DNA of 64,000 bases from an uncultured Thioclava sp. (GTDB taxonomy: Bacteria; Pseudomonadota; Alphaproteobacteria; Rhodobacterales; Rhodobacteraceae), in assembly GCF_913064665.1 (NCBI RefSeq), contig NZ_CAJYBT010000013.1, positions 1-64,000 of the forward strand, read 5' to 3'. Each line of letters opens with the position of its first letter. Positions within the stretch are counted from its first letter, which is position 1. Both the position numbers and the translations under genes were made by a program. The notes beneath the pieces are model-generated. The model was not told where the DNA came from. It was given only the letters and a program-made list of their open reading frames with translations, and made no database searches. This document shows positions 39,086 through 49,101 of this stretch, piece after piece.

Positions 39086-40072
39086 CTAGCGCACGGCGCG
39101 GCGCAGCACCCAGCGCACCAATCCCATCACGCCAAGCTGAGCAATCACCAGCACCACGCAGCCCACCACCAAAAGACCAAAGGCGACAGGCGATTGCAGC
39201 CCCGGCATGCCGCCCAGATTGACCCCGAACAGCCCGGTCAAAAAGCCCAGCGGCAGAAAGATCGACGTCACCACCGACATCACGAACGTGTTCCGGTTGA
39301 CCCGGTCTGACAGCTGGCTCGACAGCTCCTCGCGCAGCACCTGCGCCTGATCGCGCAGCTCATCCATATCCTCGGCAATCCGCGTCATCTTGAACGCCTC
39401 TTCCTCGATCTCGCGCCGTGTAACCGCGTCGATGATCGGGGATTGCGCCTGTGACACCTTGATCAGCACGTCACGTTGCGGCCCCAGATAGCGGCGCGCC
39501 GCGATCACCTTGAGGCGCAAATCCAGCACATCATGGCGCACATGATCCCCCTGCCCGCCAAAGACCCGATCCTCCAACTCTTCGGCATGCGCGTCCAGAT
39601 CGCTTTGAAACACGTTGATATTGCCCACGATATCTTCGGTCATACGCACCAGAAACGCGCCCGCATCCAGCGGCCCGGTGCCCTCGCGCAAGGCCTCATT
39701 CATCCGCTCGACAGCGCGTACCCGCTTGCGGGAAATCGTCAGGATTCGCTGCGTGTCCAGATACATCCGCAGCGAGACCATATCTTCGGGGTCTTCGCCC
39801 TCGTTGAAGTTGATCGCGCGCAAGATCACCAGCACCCCATCGCCCACAAGGCTCATCCGCGGGCGCGTGTTGACGTCCACCAGCGCCTCGACCGCCTGCG
39901 GATCAAGGTAATCCAGCTCTTCGCGAATCCAGTGCTGCGCGTCGGGATGGGTGCCATCCAGATGCGCCCAGGCCAGCCGCTCATCGCGCAGGGCCGCAAC
40001 GATATCGACAGGCCCGTCGGGATCGGGCGCGCCAGAAAGAAAATGGGAATACAGGATCGGGCTGTTGGTCAT
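39086..40072 (-). CDS. zntB: CorA-superfamily transporter, ZntB-type
   Basis: A 328-residue inner-membrane divalent-cation transporter. The large cytoplasmic funnel domain is followed by two C-terminal helices. The pore signature is TGLFGVNLGGMPG, with GVN as in the zinc transporter ZntB where CorA has GMN. I place the start at MTNSPILYSHFLSGAPDPDG (40072), since the ten upstream residues look unlike the family. It lies after tRNA-Trp on the same strand and has no operon partner. Confidence 0.88.
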   Translation of the reverse strand: MTNSPILYSHFLSGAPDPDGPVDIVAALRDERLAWAHLDGTHPDAQHWIREELDYLDPQAVEALVDVNTRPRMSLVGDGVLVILRAINFNEGEDPEDMVSLRMYLDTQRILTISRKRVRAVERMNEALREGTGPLDAGAFLVRMTEDIVGNINVFQSDLDAHAEELEDRVFGGQGDHVRHDVLDLRLKVIAARRYLGPQRDVLIKVSQAQSPIIDAVTRREIEEEAFKMTRIAEDMDELRDQAQVLREELSSQLSDRVNRNTFVMSVVTSIFLPLGFLTGLFGVNLGGMPGLQSPVAFGLLVVGCVVLVIAQLGVMGLVRWVLRRAVR

Positions 40073-40136
40073 CGGGCGCAGGCTAACCTTATGATTTCGC
40101 AAATCCTAGCGCAGAAGCCCGCCAGTGCAAGCGCGC

Positions 40137-40805
40137 TTAGGGGCGAAACTGCGCTAGGGCTGCGACATCGCCCGCCTCAAGGGCGGGCAGCGCGGCGCGG
40201 ATCGAGGCCACCGGCCAGTCCCACCACGCCAGCTCCAACAGCCGGGTCACCTGATCGGGCGCAAAGCGCATCCGCACCAGCCGCGCCGGGTTGCCCGCGA
40301 CAATCGCGTAAGGCGGCACATCGCGGCTCACCACCGCGCCCGCCGCCACGATCGCCCCCGCCCCGATCGTGACCCCCGCCATCACGCGCGCCTCAAAGCC
40401 AAGCCAGACATCGGGGCCAATCACCGTATCCCCAATCGCGGCATTTTCATCGCGATATTTCTGCGCCGTGGGCATATCGAATATCCGAAACGGATAGGTG
40501 GTGATCCCGCCCATCGGATGATTGGCCGATGCGGTAATGAACACCACTCCGTGGGCGATCTGCGCGAAGGGACCGATCACCAGCCGCTCGGGCGCACCGG
40601 GATACAGATAGGGCGCCAGCACCGCCGCCGGATCGGGCTCGGGCGCATGCGGGCTGTAATAGGCATAGGGCCCGACCGCGATATTGGGATGGTCGATCAC
40701 CGCCTGCAGGAACACGGTCGGTGCGTGCGGCGTGCCATCGGGCAGGATCACAGGATTGCGGGTCTCGGGTGCAGGAAAGCGCTGGGGCAGCGGATAGTCA
40801 GACAT
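40137..40805 (-). CDS. CatB-like hexapeptide acetyltransferase
   Basis: A 222-residue left-handed beta-helix acyltransferase of the xenobiotic acetyltransferase (CatB/Vat) group, which uses acetyl-CoA. The family signatures ITASANHPMGGITTYPF, with the catalytic His, and IGDTVIGPDVWLGFEARVMA are present, followed by the GAGAIVAAGAVVSRDVPPYA coils. Chromosomal members often act on unknown small molecules and do not confer chloramphenicol resistance, so the substrate is open. It stands alone between zntB and the VOC gene. Confidence 0.85.
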   Translation of the reverse strand: MSDYPLPQRFPAPETRNPVILPDGTPHAPTVFLQAVIDHPNIAVGPYAYYSPHAPEPDPAAVLAPYLYPGAPERLVIGPFAQIAHGVVFITASANHPMGGITTYPFRIFDMPTAQKYRDENAAIGDTVIGPDVWLGFEARVMAGVTIGAGAIVAAGAVVSRDVPPYAIVAGNPARLVRMRFAPDQVTRLLELAWWDWPVASIRAALPALEAGDVAALAQFRP

Positions 40806-41030
40806 GAACAGCCTCTTTCGGATCGGGTTACGGGAACGGGATCAGAAAAGGGTCTTGGCCATCGCAGCCTCCATCGGTGTGCGCTCAGGTTAGCGGATTT
40901 CAAGGCGCTGCGCCAGTTGGGGACGGGGAATGACTGCTTCGCGCCCGCATCTACTGGAAAATAAGCTCTTGATCGGAAGTGGATTTGAGGTTGGAAAAAC
41001 GTCTCGTGATCCAAAACAGTGGAGCCCTCT

Positions 41031-41420
41031 ATGACAATCGCAAAGTTGCGCATCGCGCGTCCGACTGATGACATCGAGGCGCTGAAACCCTTTTACATCG
41101 ATGGCCTTTGTTTAAAGGTTCTTGCCGAATTTTCGGACCATAGCGGCTTTGACGGCCTGATGGTCGGCGATCCCGAGCTGCCCTATCATTTTGAATTTAC
41201 AAAAAACTTCGGGCACCTAGCAGGTCGAGCGCCGACCAAAGACAACCTGATAGTCTTCTACCTGCCCGACACGCGCGAATGGAAGCAAGCGGTTCAGCGG
41301 ATGCAAGACGTTGGGTTCGCGCCTGTCACGTCGTTCAACCCCTATTGGGATATTCTAGGACGCACTTTTGAAGACCCCGATGGGTATCGTGTCGTCTTGC
41401 AAAATGCGTCTTGGGGTTAA
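41031..41420 (+). CDS. VOC (glyoxalase/bleomycin-resistance fold) protein
   Basis: A 129-residue vicinal-oxygen-chelate fold protein, similar in layout to YycE-type members. It has MTIAKLRIARPTDDIEALKP at the start, the central PYHFEFTKN strand and the closing FEDPDGYRVVLQN, the usual VOC end motif. The function of such single-domain members varies (isomerase, dioxygenase, binding of toxic compounds), and nothing nearby narrows it. A GTGGAG sequence upstream may serve as ribosome site. It ends about 45 bp before the tuf2 terminator. Confidence 0.75.
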   Translation: MTIAKLRIARPTDDIEALKPFYIDGLCLKVLAEFSDHSGFDGLMVGDPELPYHFEFTKNFGHLAGRAPTKDNLIVFYLPDTREWKQAVQRMQDVGFAPVTSFNPYWDILGRTFEDPDGYRVVLQNASWG

Positions 41421-41465
41421 GTCCCCCATGCCCCGAACGGCAGCGAGGTTCCACACCCCCCAACG

Positions 41466-41496
41466 CAAAAGGGCCGCCCAACCGGGCGGCCCTTTC
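41466..41496 (-). terminator. Intrinsic terminator of tuf2
   Basis: Arms 41468-41479 and 41484-41495 form a perfect 12-bp stem with a 4-nt loop, ending on the minus strand in UUUUGCGUU. It lies 19 nt after the tuf2 stop. The AAA/TTT flanks make it usable in both directions, so it may also end the VOC transcript. Confidence 0.92.
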
Positions 41497-41514
41497 GTTA
41501 GCAAGTGATCGCGA

Positions 41515-42690
41515 TCAAGCGAGGATTTTCGACACCACGCCGGCGCCGACGGTGCGGCCGCCTTCGCGGATGGCGAAGCGCAGACCGTCTTCCATGGCGA
41601 TCGGTGCGATCAGTTCGACTTCGAACTTCAGGTTGTCGCCCGGCATGACCATTTCCGTGCCCTCGGGCAGGTTAACGGTGCCGGTGACGTCCGTGGTGCG
41701 GAAGTAGAACTGCGGACGGTAGTTCGCAAAGAACGGCGTGTGACGGCCACCCTCTTCTTTGGTGAGGATATAGGCCTCAGCTTCGAACTTGGTGTGCGGC
41801 TTCACCGAACCCGGCTTACACAGAACCTGACCACGCTCAACGCCCTCACGGTCGATGCCGCGCAGCAGTGCGCCGATGTTGTCGCCAGCTTCACCACGAT
41901 CCAGCAGTTTGCGGAACATTTCCACGCCCGTGCAGGTCGTTTTCTTGGTGTCGTTGATACCAACGATTTCCAGTTCGTCGCCAACGTTGACAACGCCACG
42001 CTCGATACGGCCGGTCACAACCGTGCCGCGACCCGAGATCGAGAACACATCCTCGATCGGCATCAAGAAGGGCTGGTCCACGGCGCGCTCGGGCGTCGGG
42101 ATCCAAGCGTCGACAGCTTCCATCAGCGCCTTGATCGAGTTCTCGCCGATTTCCGGATCACGACCTTCGAGGGCGGCCAAAGCCGAACCACGCACGATCG
42201 GGATATCGTCGCCGGGGTAATCATACGAGCTCAGCAGCTCGCGGATTTCCATTTCGACCAGCTCGAGCAGCTCTTCGTCATCAACCTGATCGACCTTGTT
42301 CATGTAAACAACCATCGTCGGGATGCCGACCTGACGACCGAGCAGGATGTGCTCGCGCGTTTGGGGCATCGGGCCGTCAGCAGCGTTCACCACGAGGATC
42401 GCGCCGTCCATCTGCGCCGCACCGGTGATCATGTTTTTCACATAGTCAGCGTGGCCGGGGCAGTCGACGTGGGCGTAGTGACGGGCTTCGGTCTCATACT
42501 CAACGTGAGCGGTCGAGATCGTGATGCCACGTGCCTTTTCTTCGGGCGCGCCGTCGATCTGGTCATAGGCCTTGAAGTCACCAAAATACTTGGTGATCGC
42601 CGCCGTCAGCGTCGTCTTGCCGTGGTCAACGTGGCCAATCGTGCCGATGTTGACGTGCGGTTTGTTACGTTGGAACTTTTCCTTTGCCAT
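41515..42690 (-). CDS. tuf: Elongation factor Tu, copy 2
   Basis: The protein is identical to copy 1 across all 391 residues. The DNA identity stops exactly at the start codon and at the stop, so only the coding part is kept the same, the expected result of gene conversion. Copy 2 has a weaker ribosome site (AGAGG about 12 nt upstream) than the AGGAGG of copy 1, and it stands alone with its own strong terminator and a candidate TTGACT -35 at 42735-42740. Confidence 0.98.
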   Translation of the reverse strand: MAKEKFQRNKPHVNIGTIGHVDHGKTTLTAAITKYFGDFKAYDQIDGAPEEKARGITISTAHVEYETEARHYAHVDCPGHADYVKNMITGAAQMDGAILVVNAADGPMPQTREHILLGRQVGIPTMVVYMNKVDQVDDEELLELVEMEIRELLSSYDYPGDDIPIVRGSALAALEGRDPEIGENSIKALMEAVDAWIPTPERAVDQPFLMPIEDVFSISGRGTVVTGRIERGVVNVGDELEIVGINDTKKTTCTGVEMFRKLLDRGEAGDNIGALLRGIDREGVERGQVLCKPGSVKPHTKFEAEAYILTKEEGGRHTPFFANYRPQFYFRTTDVTGTVNLPEGTEMVMPGDNLKFEVELIAPIAMEDGLRFAIREGGRTVGAGVVSKILA

Positions 42691-42855
42691 CTCGCGGGGC
42701 GCCTCTGCTTTAGGGGGCCGCTAGCGCGGGCCCGAGTCAATATCGCGCGCTACCTATTGCGCTGGCGGGAAAAAATCAAGCCCGGATCGTCGAAATCCAC
42801 CATCTGGCCCCGTGGAAAGTTTGCGCAATCGCGCGCGCACGCCTACCTTCGCAAG

Positions 42856-44229
42856 ATGGATCACGTCACACCCACTGCCCCGCTGCGGCTTCCCGCGCGC
42901 GCCCCACTTGGGCGCAAACCGCTGGGCATTGTCGCCAGCCTGCGCGCCGCACGGCGCAACCTGCTGGAAATCATACCAGAATTGGCCACATATGCGCCGA
43001 TCATTTCGGGCAATACCGGGGCGCGTTGGCATATGGTGATGGACCCGGACGCCGCGCGCCATATCCTCAAGGACCGCGTCGAGGACTATCCCAAATCGGT
43101 CGTGACGAAGCTGATCCTTGGCCCGGCGGTCGGTAAGGGGCTGTTTGTCGCCGAAGGCGCGGAATGGCGCTGGCAGCGCCGCGCCGCCGCGCCGGTTTTC
43201 GCGCTGCGCAACATGCAAGCGCTGGCCCCGGTCATGCAGGCCGCAGCCCAAGCGAGCGTTGCTCGCATCGGCCAACATGCCGGGACCGGGCGCGCGGTCG
43301 ATCTGCATCAGGAAATGGTCACTGCGACCTTCGAAGTGATCTCTGAGGTCACTTTCTCGGGCGATGAGGGGTTTGACCGTGCCGCGATCCATCGCGCGAT
43401 CGACGCCTATATTGCGCGCACCGCCAAGGTCTCGCTGCTCGATTTTTTCGCCCTGCCCGGCTGGGTGCCGCGTCCGCATCGCATCGCCTCGGCCCATATC
43501 GTGCGCGAGCTAAAGCGCCATGCCGATGCCGCCATCGCCGCACGCGACAGCGGCCGCGCGAAACCACTGCCCGACCTGCTGGACCTGCTCAAAGGCGCAA
43601 GCGATCCTGAAACCGGGCGCGCGCTTAATGCCGCTGAGCTGCGAGACAATCTGCTGACCTTCATCGTGGCGGGGCATGAAACGACCGCGCTGACGCTGGC
43701 TTGGGCGCTTTATCTCTGCGCTTTCGATCCTGCCATCCAGACCGCCGCGCGCGAGCAGGCGCAAGCGGTGTTGGGGGGGCGAGTGGCAAGCGTCGAGGAC
43801 TTGGACAAAATGCCCCTGATCCAACAGATCGTGCAGGAAAGCCTGCGCCTTTACCCCCCCGCCGGGTTCCTCTCGCGCACCGCACAAAAGCCCGACCGCC
43901 TGCTGGGCCGCGAGGTGCGGCGCGGCGATACAGTGATGCTGCCGATCTATGCGCTACATCGCCACCACGCGCTGTGGGACGAACCGGATGCGTTTCGCCC
44001 CGCACGCTTTGCCACCCCGACCCATGACCGCTACGCCTTTTTGCCCTTTGGCGCGGGGCCGCGCATTTGCATCGGCGCGGGGTTCGCGCTGCAAGAGGCC
44101 GGGATCATTCTGGCCACGCTGCTGTCGCGCTTTGCGTTCACCGCCGTGCCGGGAAAAGATCCGGTCCCCGAGATGATTATCACAACGCGGCCCAAGGGCG
44201 GCATCTGGCTCACTGTCCAAGCGATGTGA
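42856..44229 (+). CDS. Cytochrome P450
   Basis: A 457-residue soluble heme monooxygenase. The oxygen-binding I-helix motif is AGHETT (272-277), the K-helix ExxR is E328-S-L-R331, and the heme-ligand loop FGAGPRICIG has its thiolate at Cys405. The FGAGPRICIGAGFALQE form and the N-terminal PLGRKPLG resemble CYP4/CYP102-like fatty-acid hydroxylases, but the substrate is unknown. The frame is open much further upstream, antisense to tuf2; I chose MDHVTPTAPLRLP as the start. No ferredoxin or reductase gene is adjacent. Confidence 0.9.
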   Translation: MDHVTPTAPLRLPARAPLGRKPLGIVASLRAARRNLLEIIPELATYAPIISGNTGARWHMVMDPDAARHILKDRVEDYPKSVVTKLILGPAVGKGLFVAEGAEWRWQRRAAAPVFALRNMQALAPVMQAAAQASVARIGQHAGTGRAVDLHQEMVTATFEVISEVTFSGDEGFDRAAIHRAIDAYIARTAKVSLLDFFALPGWVPRPHRIASAHIVRELKRHADAAIAARDSGRAKPLPDLLDLLKGASDPETGRALNAAELRDNLLTFIVAGHETTALTLAWALYLCAFDPAIQTAAREQAQAVLGGRVASVEDLDKMPLIQQIVQESLRLYPPAGFLSRTAQKPDRLLGREVRRGDTVMLPIYALHRHHALWDEPDAFRPARFATPTHDRYAFLPFGAGPRICIGAGFALQEAGIILATLLSRFAFTAVPGKDPVPEMIITTRPKGGIWLTVQAM

Positions 44230-44277
44230 GTAGATTGCGAAGTTTTTCCCATATCCCTGCGCGTCACGGCGGGTAAA

Positions 44278-44306
44278 GTTCCCCCGTAAAACTTTACAGG
44301 GGGAAC
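44278..44306 (+). promoter_or_regulatory. Ribosome-site-masking hairpin before DUF533 gene
   Basis: GTTCCCCC (44278-44285) pairs perfectly with GGGGGAAC (44299-44306), enclosing a second stem GTAAA/TTTAC. The right arm is the only purine-rich candidate ribosome site, 3 nt before the ATG at 44310. The message would be translated poorly unless the hairpin opens, as in thermosensors or protein-controlled leaders. Confidence 0.65.
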
Positions 44307-44309
44307 AAA

Positions 44310-45176
44310 ATGTCTCTGGTCGGAACACTCGCGAAAGTGGCAATCGGCATTGCCGTCGCCAAAGGCGTCTCAAGCATGGGGCGCAGCGCCTCCGCCGGCA
44401 CGTCCAGCGCCCGCACCTCGGGCGGAGGCGGGCTTGCGGATATGATGGGCTCGCTGCTGGGCGGATCAAGCGCCTCGGGCAGCGCCGGGCCCGCAGGCGG
44501 CTTGGGCGGCTTGCTCGAAAGCCTCAGCGGTGCCGGATCACGCACCATCGCCACCCGGTCCTCGCCACGCGGCCAGACCAGCGGCGGCTTGGGCGATCTG
44601 CTGGGCCAGTTGACGGGGGGCAGCGGTGGCGCGTCCTCTGGCGGCTTGGGCGATTTGCTGGGCTCGCTGACAGCCGGGGGCGCTGCGGGCGGTCTTGGCG
44701 GGATGCTGGGTGGCATGTTGGGCGGCGGCTCGGCGCAAGCGGCCCCCACGCAAAGCTTTGGCGATCAGCTTAACTCGGCCTTCGCCAATGGCGGCGAACC
44801 CGCAACCCCGCCCAGCGCGGCGCAGAATGCGGCAGCGGCGCTGATGCTCAAGGCGATGATCCAAGCGGCGAAATCCGATGGCAAGATCGACGCCGACGAA
44901 GAGACAAAACTGATGGGCCAGCTTGGCGATATCAGCCCCGAAGAGCGCGCCTTCGTGCAGCACGAACTTGCCGCGCCGGTGGATGCCCAAGGTCTGGCGC
45001 GCCAAATTCCCGACGGGCTTGAGGCGCAGGCCTATACGATGTCGGTCACCGCGATTGACCTCGATAATCAAACCGAGGCGCAATATCTGGACAGCTTCGC
45101 AAGGGCGCTTGGGCTGGATCATCAATCGGTCAATCACGTCCACGCCCAGCTTGGCGTGCCCCCGCTTTACACCTGA
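44310..45176 (+). CDS. DUF533/TerB-like protein
   Basis: A 288-residue protein of the DUF533 (YebE) type. Residues about 1-20 are hydrophobic (LVGTLAKVAIGIAVAKGV). A long low-complexity part (about 25-155) rich in Gly, Ser and Leu carries repeats of GGLGDLLG and GGLGGML. The C-terminal domain (about 165-285) is a TerB-like helical fold with KAMIQAAKSDGKIDADEETK. E. coli YebE is an envelope-stress gene; the molecular role is unknown. It converges on parC with 15 bp between stops. Confidence 0.85.
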   Translation: MSLVGTLAKVAIGIAVAKGVSSMGRSASAGTSSARTSGGGGLADMMGSLLGGSSASGSAGPAGGLGGLLESLSGAGSRTIATRSSPRGQTSGGLGDLLGQLTGGSGGASSGGLGDLLGSLTAGGAAGGLGGMLGGMLGGGSAQAAPTQSFGDQLNSAFANGGEPATPPSAAQNAAAALMLKAMIQAAKSDGKIDADEETKLMGQLGDISPEERAFVQHELAAPVDAQGLARQIPDGLEAQAYTMSVTAIDLDNQTEAQYLDSFARALGLDHQSVNHVHAQLGVPPLYT

Positions 45177-45191
45177 GCGCGGGGAAGCCGC

Positions 45192-47420
45192 CTAGTTAAA
45201 CCGGTTGTCGCGCGGGAAACCGCGCGGCGCCATCCGCCCCGCCGAGGCGCGCTTACCCGCCCACTCGCTCAAGTCCAGTTCGGTGCGGGTACGTCCAGCC
45301 GGATCTTTCCAGCTCAGACCATCGGCCAGCGTGAAGGTGGTGGCATCTGACAACCCGCCATCCTTATACTTTTGCAGCCGCACGCCCTTGCCGCGCGCCA
45401 TTTCGGGCAATTCATCCAGCGCAAACACCAGCAACTTACGGTTTTGACCAACACAGGCGACATGATCGCCGCTCGTCTTGGCGCACACCATCGTCTTGGC
45501 CGTGCCGCGCATATTCAGCACCTGCTTGCCCGAACGCGTCTGCGCGATCAGCTCTTCACCGGGGCAGATGAACCCATCGCCATCGCTTGAGGCGAGCAGG
45601 TATTTCTCGCCCGGCTTGGGCAGCAACAGATGCGTCACCTCGGCCTCATTGGGCAGATCGACGATCAGGCGCACCGGCTCGCCCATGCCCCGCCCGCCGG
45701 GCAGATTGGCACCCAGCACCGTATAGGCCCGCCCGTTCGCGCCCATCAGCACGATACGATCCGTGGTCTCGGCATGCATGGCGAACATCGGACCGTCGCC
45801 ATCCTTGAACTTGACCTCGGCATCCAGCGCATTGTGCCCCTTCATCGCGCGTACCCAGCCCATCTTGGACAGGATCACGGTGATTGGCTCGCGCTCGATC
45901 ATCGCCTCGATCGGCACCTCTTCGACTTCGCCCGCCTCGGCAAAGCCGGTGCGGCGCGCGCCACCGGGCGCGGATTTGCCGAATTTCTTGGCGACATCCT
46001 TCAACTCGCTGCTGATCTGCTTCCATTGCAGCTTGTCCGAGGCCAGCAACTCCACAAGCCCGGCGCGCTCAAGCGTCAACGCTTCATGCTCGCGTTTCAG
46101 CTCCATCTCTTCAAGCTTGCGCAAGCTGCGCAGCCGCATATTCAGAATCGCCTCGGCCTGCACATCCGACAGCTCAAACTCGGCCATCAACAGGGCTTTG
46201 GGCTCATCCTCATAGCGAATGATCTCGATCACCCGATCAAGGTTGAGGAAGGCAATGATATAGCCCTCAAGCACCTCAAGACGCGCATCGATCTTGTCCA
46301 TCCGGTGCTGGCTGCGCCGGATCAACACTTCGCGGCGATGATCAAGGAAGGCACGCAACACCTCTTTGAGCGAGCAAACCTTGGGCACCCGCCCGTCGAT
46401 CAGCACGTTCATGTTCATGCTAAAGCGCAGTTCCAGATCCGAGCTTTTGAACAACATCCCCATCAGCATTTCTGGCTCAATGGTGCGGGTTTTCGGCTCC
46501 AGCACGATGCGGATATCATCAGCACTTTCGTCGCGCACATCGGCCAAAGCGGGCACTTTGCGGGTCTGGATGACCTCGGCCAACCGCTCGATCAGCTTGG
46601 ATTTCTGCACCTGATAGGGAATCTCGGTGACCACGATCTGCCATTGACCACGGCCCAGATCCTCTTTTTCCCAACGCGCGCGCAACCGAAACGCCCCGCG
46701 CCCGGTGCGATAGGCCTCAAGGATATTCTCCTTCGGCTCGACCAGCACGCCACCAGTGGGAAAATCGGGTCCGGGAATCAGATCGACCAAATCATCATCG
46801 GGGATCGCGGGATTCGCAATCATCGCCAGACAGGCCTGCACCAGCTCATCCAGATTATGCGGCGGAATGTTCGTCGCCATGCCCACCGCGATACCGCTGG
46901 CACCATTGGCCAACAGATTCGGGAAAGCAGCGGGCAGCACGATCGGCTCTTCCAGCGTGCCATCATAATTGGGGCGGAAATCGACCGAATTCTCGGCCAG
47001 ACCATCCAGCAACGCCTCGGACGGGGCGGCCAGTCGCGCCTCGGTATACCGGCTCGCAGCGGGGTTATCGCCGTCGATATTGCCAAAGTTGCCCTGCCCG
47101 TTCACCAGCGGGTAGCGCATCGCGAAATCCTGCGCCAAACGCGCCATCGCGTCATAGATCGCAGCATCGCCATGCGGGTGATAGTTACCCATCACATCGC
47201 CCGAAATCTTGGCCGATTTGCGAAAGCCCCCGGTGGGCGACAGCTTCAGCTCGCGCATCGCAAACAGGATGCGGCGATGCACCGGCTTGAGCCCATCGCG
47301 CGCATCGGGCAACGCCCGGTGCATGATGGTGGACAGCGCATAGGTCAGATAGCGCTCGCCAATCGCTCGGCTCAGCGGCTCGGAAACCATGGATAGGGGA
47401 TTTTCGTCATCATTGCTCAT
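45192..47420 (-). CDS. parC: DNA topoisomerase IV subunit A
   Basis: ParC is the cleavage-religation subunit of topoisomerase IV, which decatenates daughter chromosomes. The 742-residue protein opens with [20 protein letters not shown] and [20 protein letters not shown], has the quinolone region [10 protein letters not shown] and the catalytic Tyr in SRYTEARLA. The C-terminal domain is a reduced beta-pinwheel, as usual for ParC rather than GyrA. It is transcribed alone; parE is not in the window. Confidence 0.97.
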   Translation of the reverse strand: MSNDDENPLSMVSEPLSRAIGERYLTYALSTIMHRALPDARDGLKPVHRRILFAMRELKLSPTGGFRKSAKISGDVMGNYHPHGDAAIYDAMARLAQDFAMRYPLVNGQGNFGNIDGDNPAASRYTEARLAAPSEALLDGLAENSVDFRPNYDGTLEEPIVLPAAFPNLLANGASGIAVGMATNIPPHNLDELVQACLAMIANPAIPDDDLVDLIPGPDFPTGGVLVEPKENILEAYRTGRGAFRLRARWEKEDLGRGQWQIVVTEIPYQVQKSKLIERLAEVIQTRKVPALADVRDESADDIRIVLEPKTRTIEPEMLMGMLFKSSDLELRFSMNMNVLIDGRVPKVCSLKEVLRAFLDHRREVLIRRSQHRMDKIDARLEVLEGYIIAFLNLDRVIEIIRYEDEPKALLMAEFELSDVQAEAILNMRLRSLRKLEEMELKREHEALTLERAGLVELLASDKLQWKQISSELKDVAKKFGKSAPGGARRTGFAEAGEVEEVPIEAMIEREPITVILSKMGWVRAMKGHNALDAEVKFKDGDGPMFAMHAETTDRIVLMGANGRAYTVLGANLPGGRGMGEPVRLIVDLPNEAEVTHLLLPKPGEKYLLASSDGDGFICPGEELIAQTRSGKQVLNMRGTAKTMVCAKTSGDHVACVGQNRKLLVFALDELPEMARGKGVRLQKYKDGGLSDATTFTLADGLSWKDPAGRTRTELDLSEWAGKRASAGRMAPRGFPRDNRFN

Positions 47421-47585
47421 GATCTAGGGTGTAAAGCCGCGCCGCGTCCCGGTCCAGCGGGAAAACGAAGCAGTACATCCCGGCGCCCTATTTTTTGGCC
47501 AACTGCGGAATTCCCCAACGAAGCCCTATAGCAAAATGTGATAAACTAAATGTGATCCGATTCTGCCACGGGTCTGGGGGGTATT

Positions 47586-48086
47586 ATGGGAAAACTGCTG
47601 TTGGTCACGCTTGCGGGGCTGTTTGTGACCCTGTCTGTGCTGGGACGAGAGATGCCCGATGATGGCGCGAAAGCGCAGATCGGGGGCGACTCTGAGCCGC
47701 AGGTGACGCGTACCGCCAGCACGCCTGATCCGCTTTACGCACCTGACAAGATTGCGACACAAGCGCCACCCCAAGTGGTGCCCGTCGCTGCCGTTGTCAC
47801 ACCTGTCATCGCAAAGTCGCGCATGCCCGGCCCTTCGCTCAAACCCTCACCCGAATATCGCACGACCGAGCCCCCCGAAGTCGCGGGCGGCTCCCTCTGG
47901 GTCGTCTCGGCAAAATCGCTCAATGTGCGCTCGGGACCCTCGACCTCCAACAGCGCGCTAGACCGCATCCAGCGCGGCGAACAGGTGCTCGTCATCGCGC
48001 AAAGATCGGGCTGGGCGCAGATCAAGATCGAAGGCGACGGCATTGAGGGCTGGGTCGCCGCGCGCTTCCTGACGCCCGCAAACTGA
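47586..48086 (+). CDS. SH3-domain envelope protein
   Basis: A 166-residue exported protein: an N-terminal hydrophobic signal (MGKLLLVTLAGLFVTLSVLG), a Pro/Thr/Val-rich linker (about 25-100) and one C-terminal bacterial SH3 domain (SAKSLNVRSGPSTSNSALDR, ending GIEGWVAARFL). It is unrelated in detail to the SH3 protein at 2901-3227, apart from the fold. It is divergent from parC; two AAATGTGAT repeats lie upstream. Confidence 0.82.
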   Translation: MGKLLLVTLAGLFVTLSVLGREMPDDGAKAQIGGDSEPQVTRTASTPDPLYAPDKIATQAPPQVVPVAAVVTPVIAKSRMPGPSLKPSPEYRTTEPPEVAGGSLWVVSAKSLNVRSGPSTSNSALDRIQRGEQVLVIAQRSGWAQIKIEGDGIEGWVAARFLTPAN

Positions 48087-48204
48087 CGCGCAACGCCGCC
48101 AAAACCTTGCCTTTTCATCTAGCTCGAAATACTCCCGCCGGAGGCTGAGCCGCCAAGGGCACCCTTTCGGGTGTCTGCGGCGGCGAACAGATAGGGCGGG
48201 ACAG

Positions 48205-49041
48205 ATGGCCAAGACAATCCTGATTACCGGTTGCTCCTCGGGCATCGGTTACGACGCAGCCCATGGGCTCAAGGCGGCGGGCTGGAAAGTGCTGGCCACG
48301 TGCCGCAAGGAAGAAGATTGCGAACGCCTGCGCGCAGAGGGGCTGATCTCGTTCCAACTCGACGTGGCCGATCCGGCCTCAATCGAGGCGGGCTTCAACG
48401 AGGCTCTCGCGCGCGGCCGCGGTCGTCTGGATGCGCTTTACAACAATGCCGCCTTCGCCTGCCCCGGCGCGGCCGAAGACATCCCCACCGGCGCGCTGCG
48501 CGAAATATTTGAGACCAACCTGTTTGGCCTGCACGACCTGACCGCGCGCGCCATCAAGGTGATGCGCGCCCAAGGCGACAACGGCGAGGGGCGGATCATT
48601 CAATGCTCGTCCGTGCTCGGGATGGTCGGCTATCGCTGGCGCGGCGCCTATGTGGCCACGAAATTCGCGCTTGAGGGCCTGACCGACGTGCTGCGTCTTG
48701 AGATGCGTGACACCGGTATCAAGATCGTCCTGATTGAACCCGGCCCGATCACCTCGAAATTCCGCAAGAACGCGATCACGCATTTCGAGAAATGGGTGGA
48801 TTGGGAAAACTCGGCGCGTCGTCAGCAATATGAAGACGACCTGCTTAACCAGCTTTACAAAAGCCGCGGCCCCGCCAAGTTCGAATTGCCCGCCTCGGCG
48901 GTGACGCGCGCGATCCTCAAGGCGCTCGAAGCCCCCAACCCGAAACCGCGCTACGCAATCACCGTCCCGACTCATCTGATGGGGGTGGCGCGGCGCATCC
49001 TTCCGGGACGTGCGCTCGACTGGTTGCTCGCGAAAGGGTGA
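48205..49041 (+). CDS. Short-chain dehydrogenase/reductase
   Basis: A 278-residue classical SDR with a Rossmann fold for NAD(P)(H). The cofactor motif is TGCSSGIG (8-15), the NNAA motif is LYNNAAFACPGA, and the active site has Ser in CSSVLGMVGY and Tyr-x-x-x-Lys in AYVATK. The substrate is not predictable. It is the first of three close plus-strand genes, but a 60-bp gap separates it from the HIG1-like gene. Confidence 0.9.
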   Translation: MAKTILITGCSSGIGYDAAHGLKAAGWKVLATCRKEEDCERLRAEGLISFQLDVADPASIEAGFNEALARGRGRLDALYNNAAFACPGAAEDIPTGALREIFETNLFGLHDLTARAIKVMRAQGDNGEGRIIQCSSVLGMVGYRWRGAYVATKFALEGLTDVLRLEMRDTGIKIVLIEPGPITSKFRKNAITHFEKWVDWENSARRQQYEDDLLNQLYKSRGPAKFELPASAVTRAILKALEAPNPKPRYAITVPTHLMGVARRILPGRALDWLLAKG

Positions 49042-49101
49042 AAAAGCTTTCGCATTTGCCCTTGTCCCAGCTATGTCTTTGGGAACCGGGAGAGGAACTC
49101 T

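Noticed and set aside
41740-42855. Upstream extension of the P450 frame through tuf2
   Set aside because: The open frame continues antisense through tuf2, but the P450 fold begins at 42856 and the extension is the same nonsense as opposite tuf1.
45630-47396. 588-codon open frame opposite parC
   Set aside because: Antisense to parC with low-complexity Gln/His/Arg-rich translation, hence a shadow frame.
48115-48204. Intergenic repeat-like sequence before the SDR gene
   Set aside because: It reminded me of Rhodobacterales intergenic repeats, but no second copy is in the window and no clear palindrome is present.
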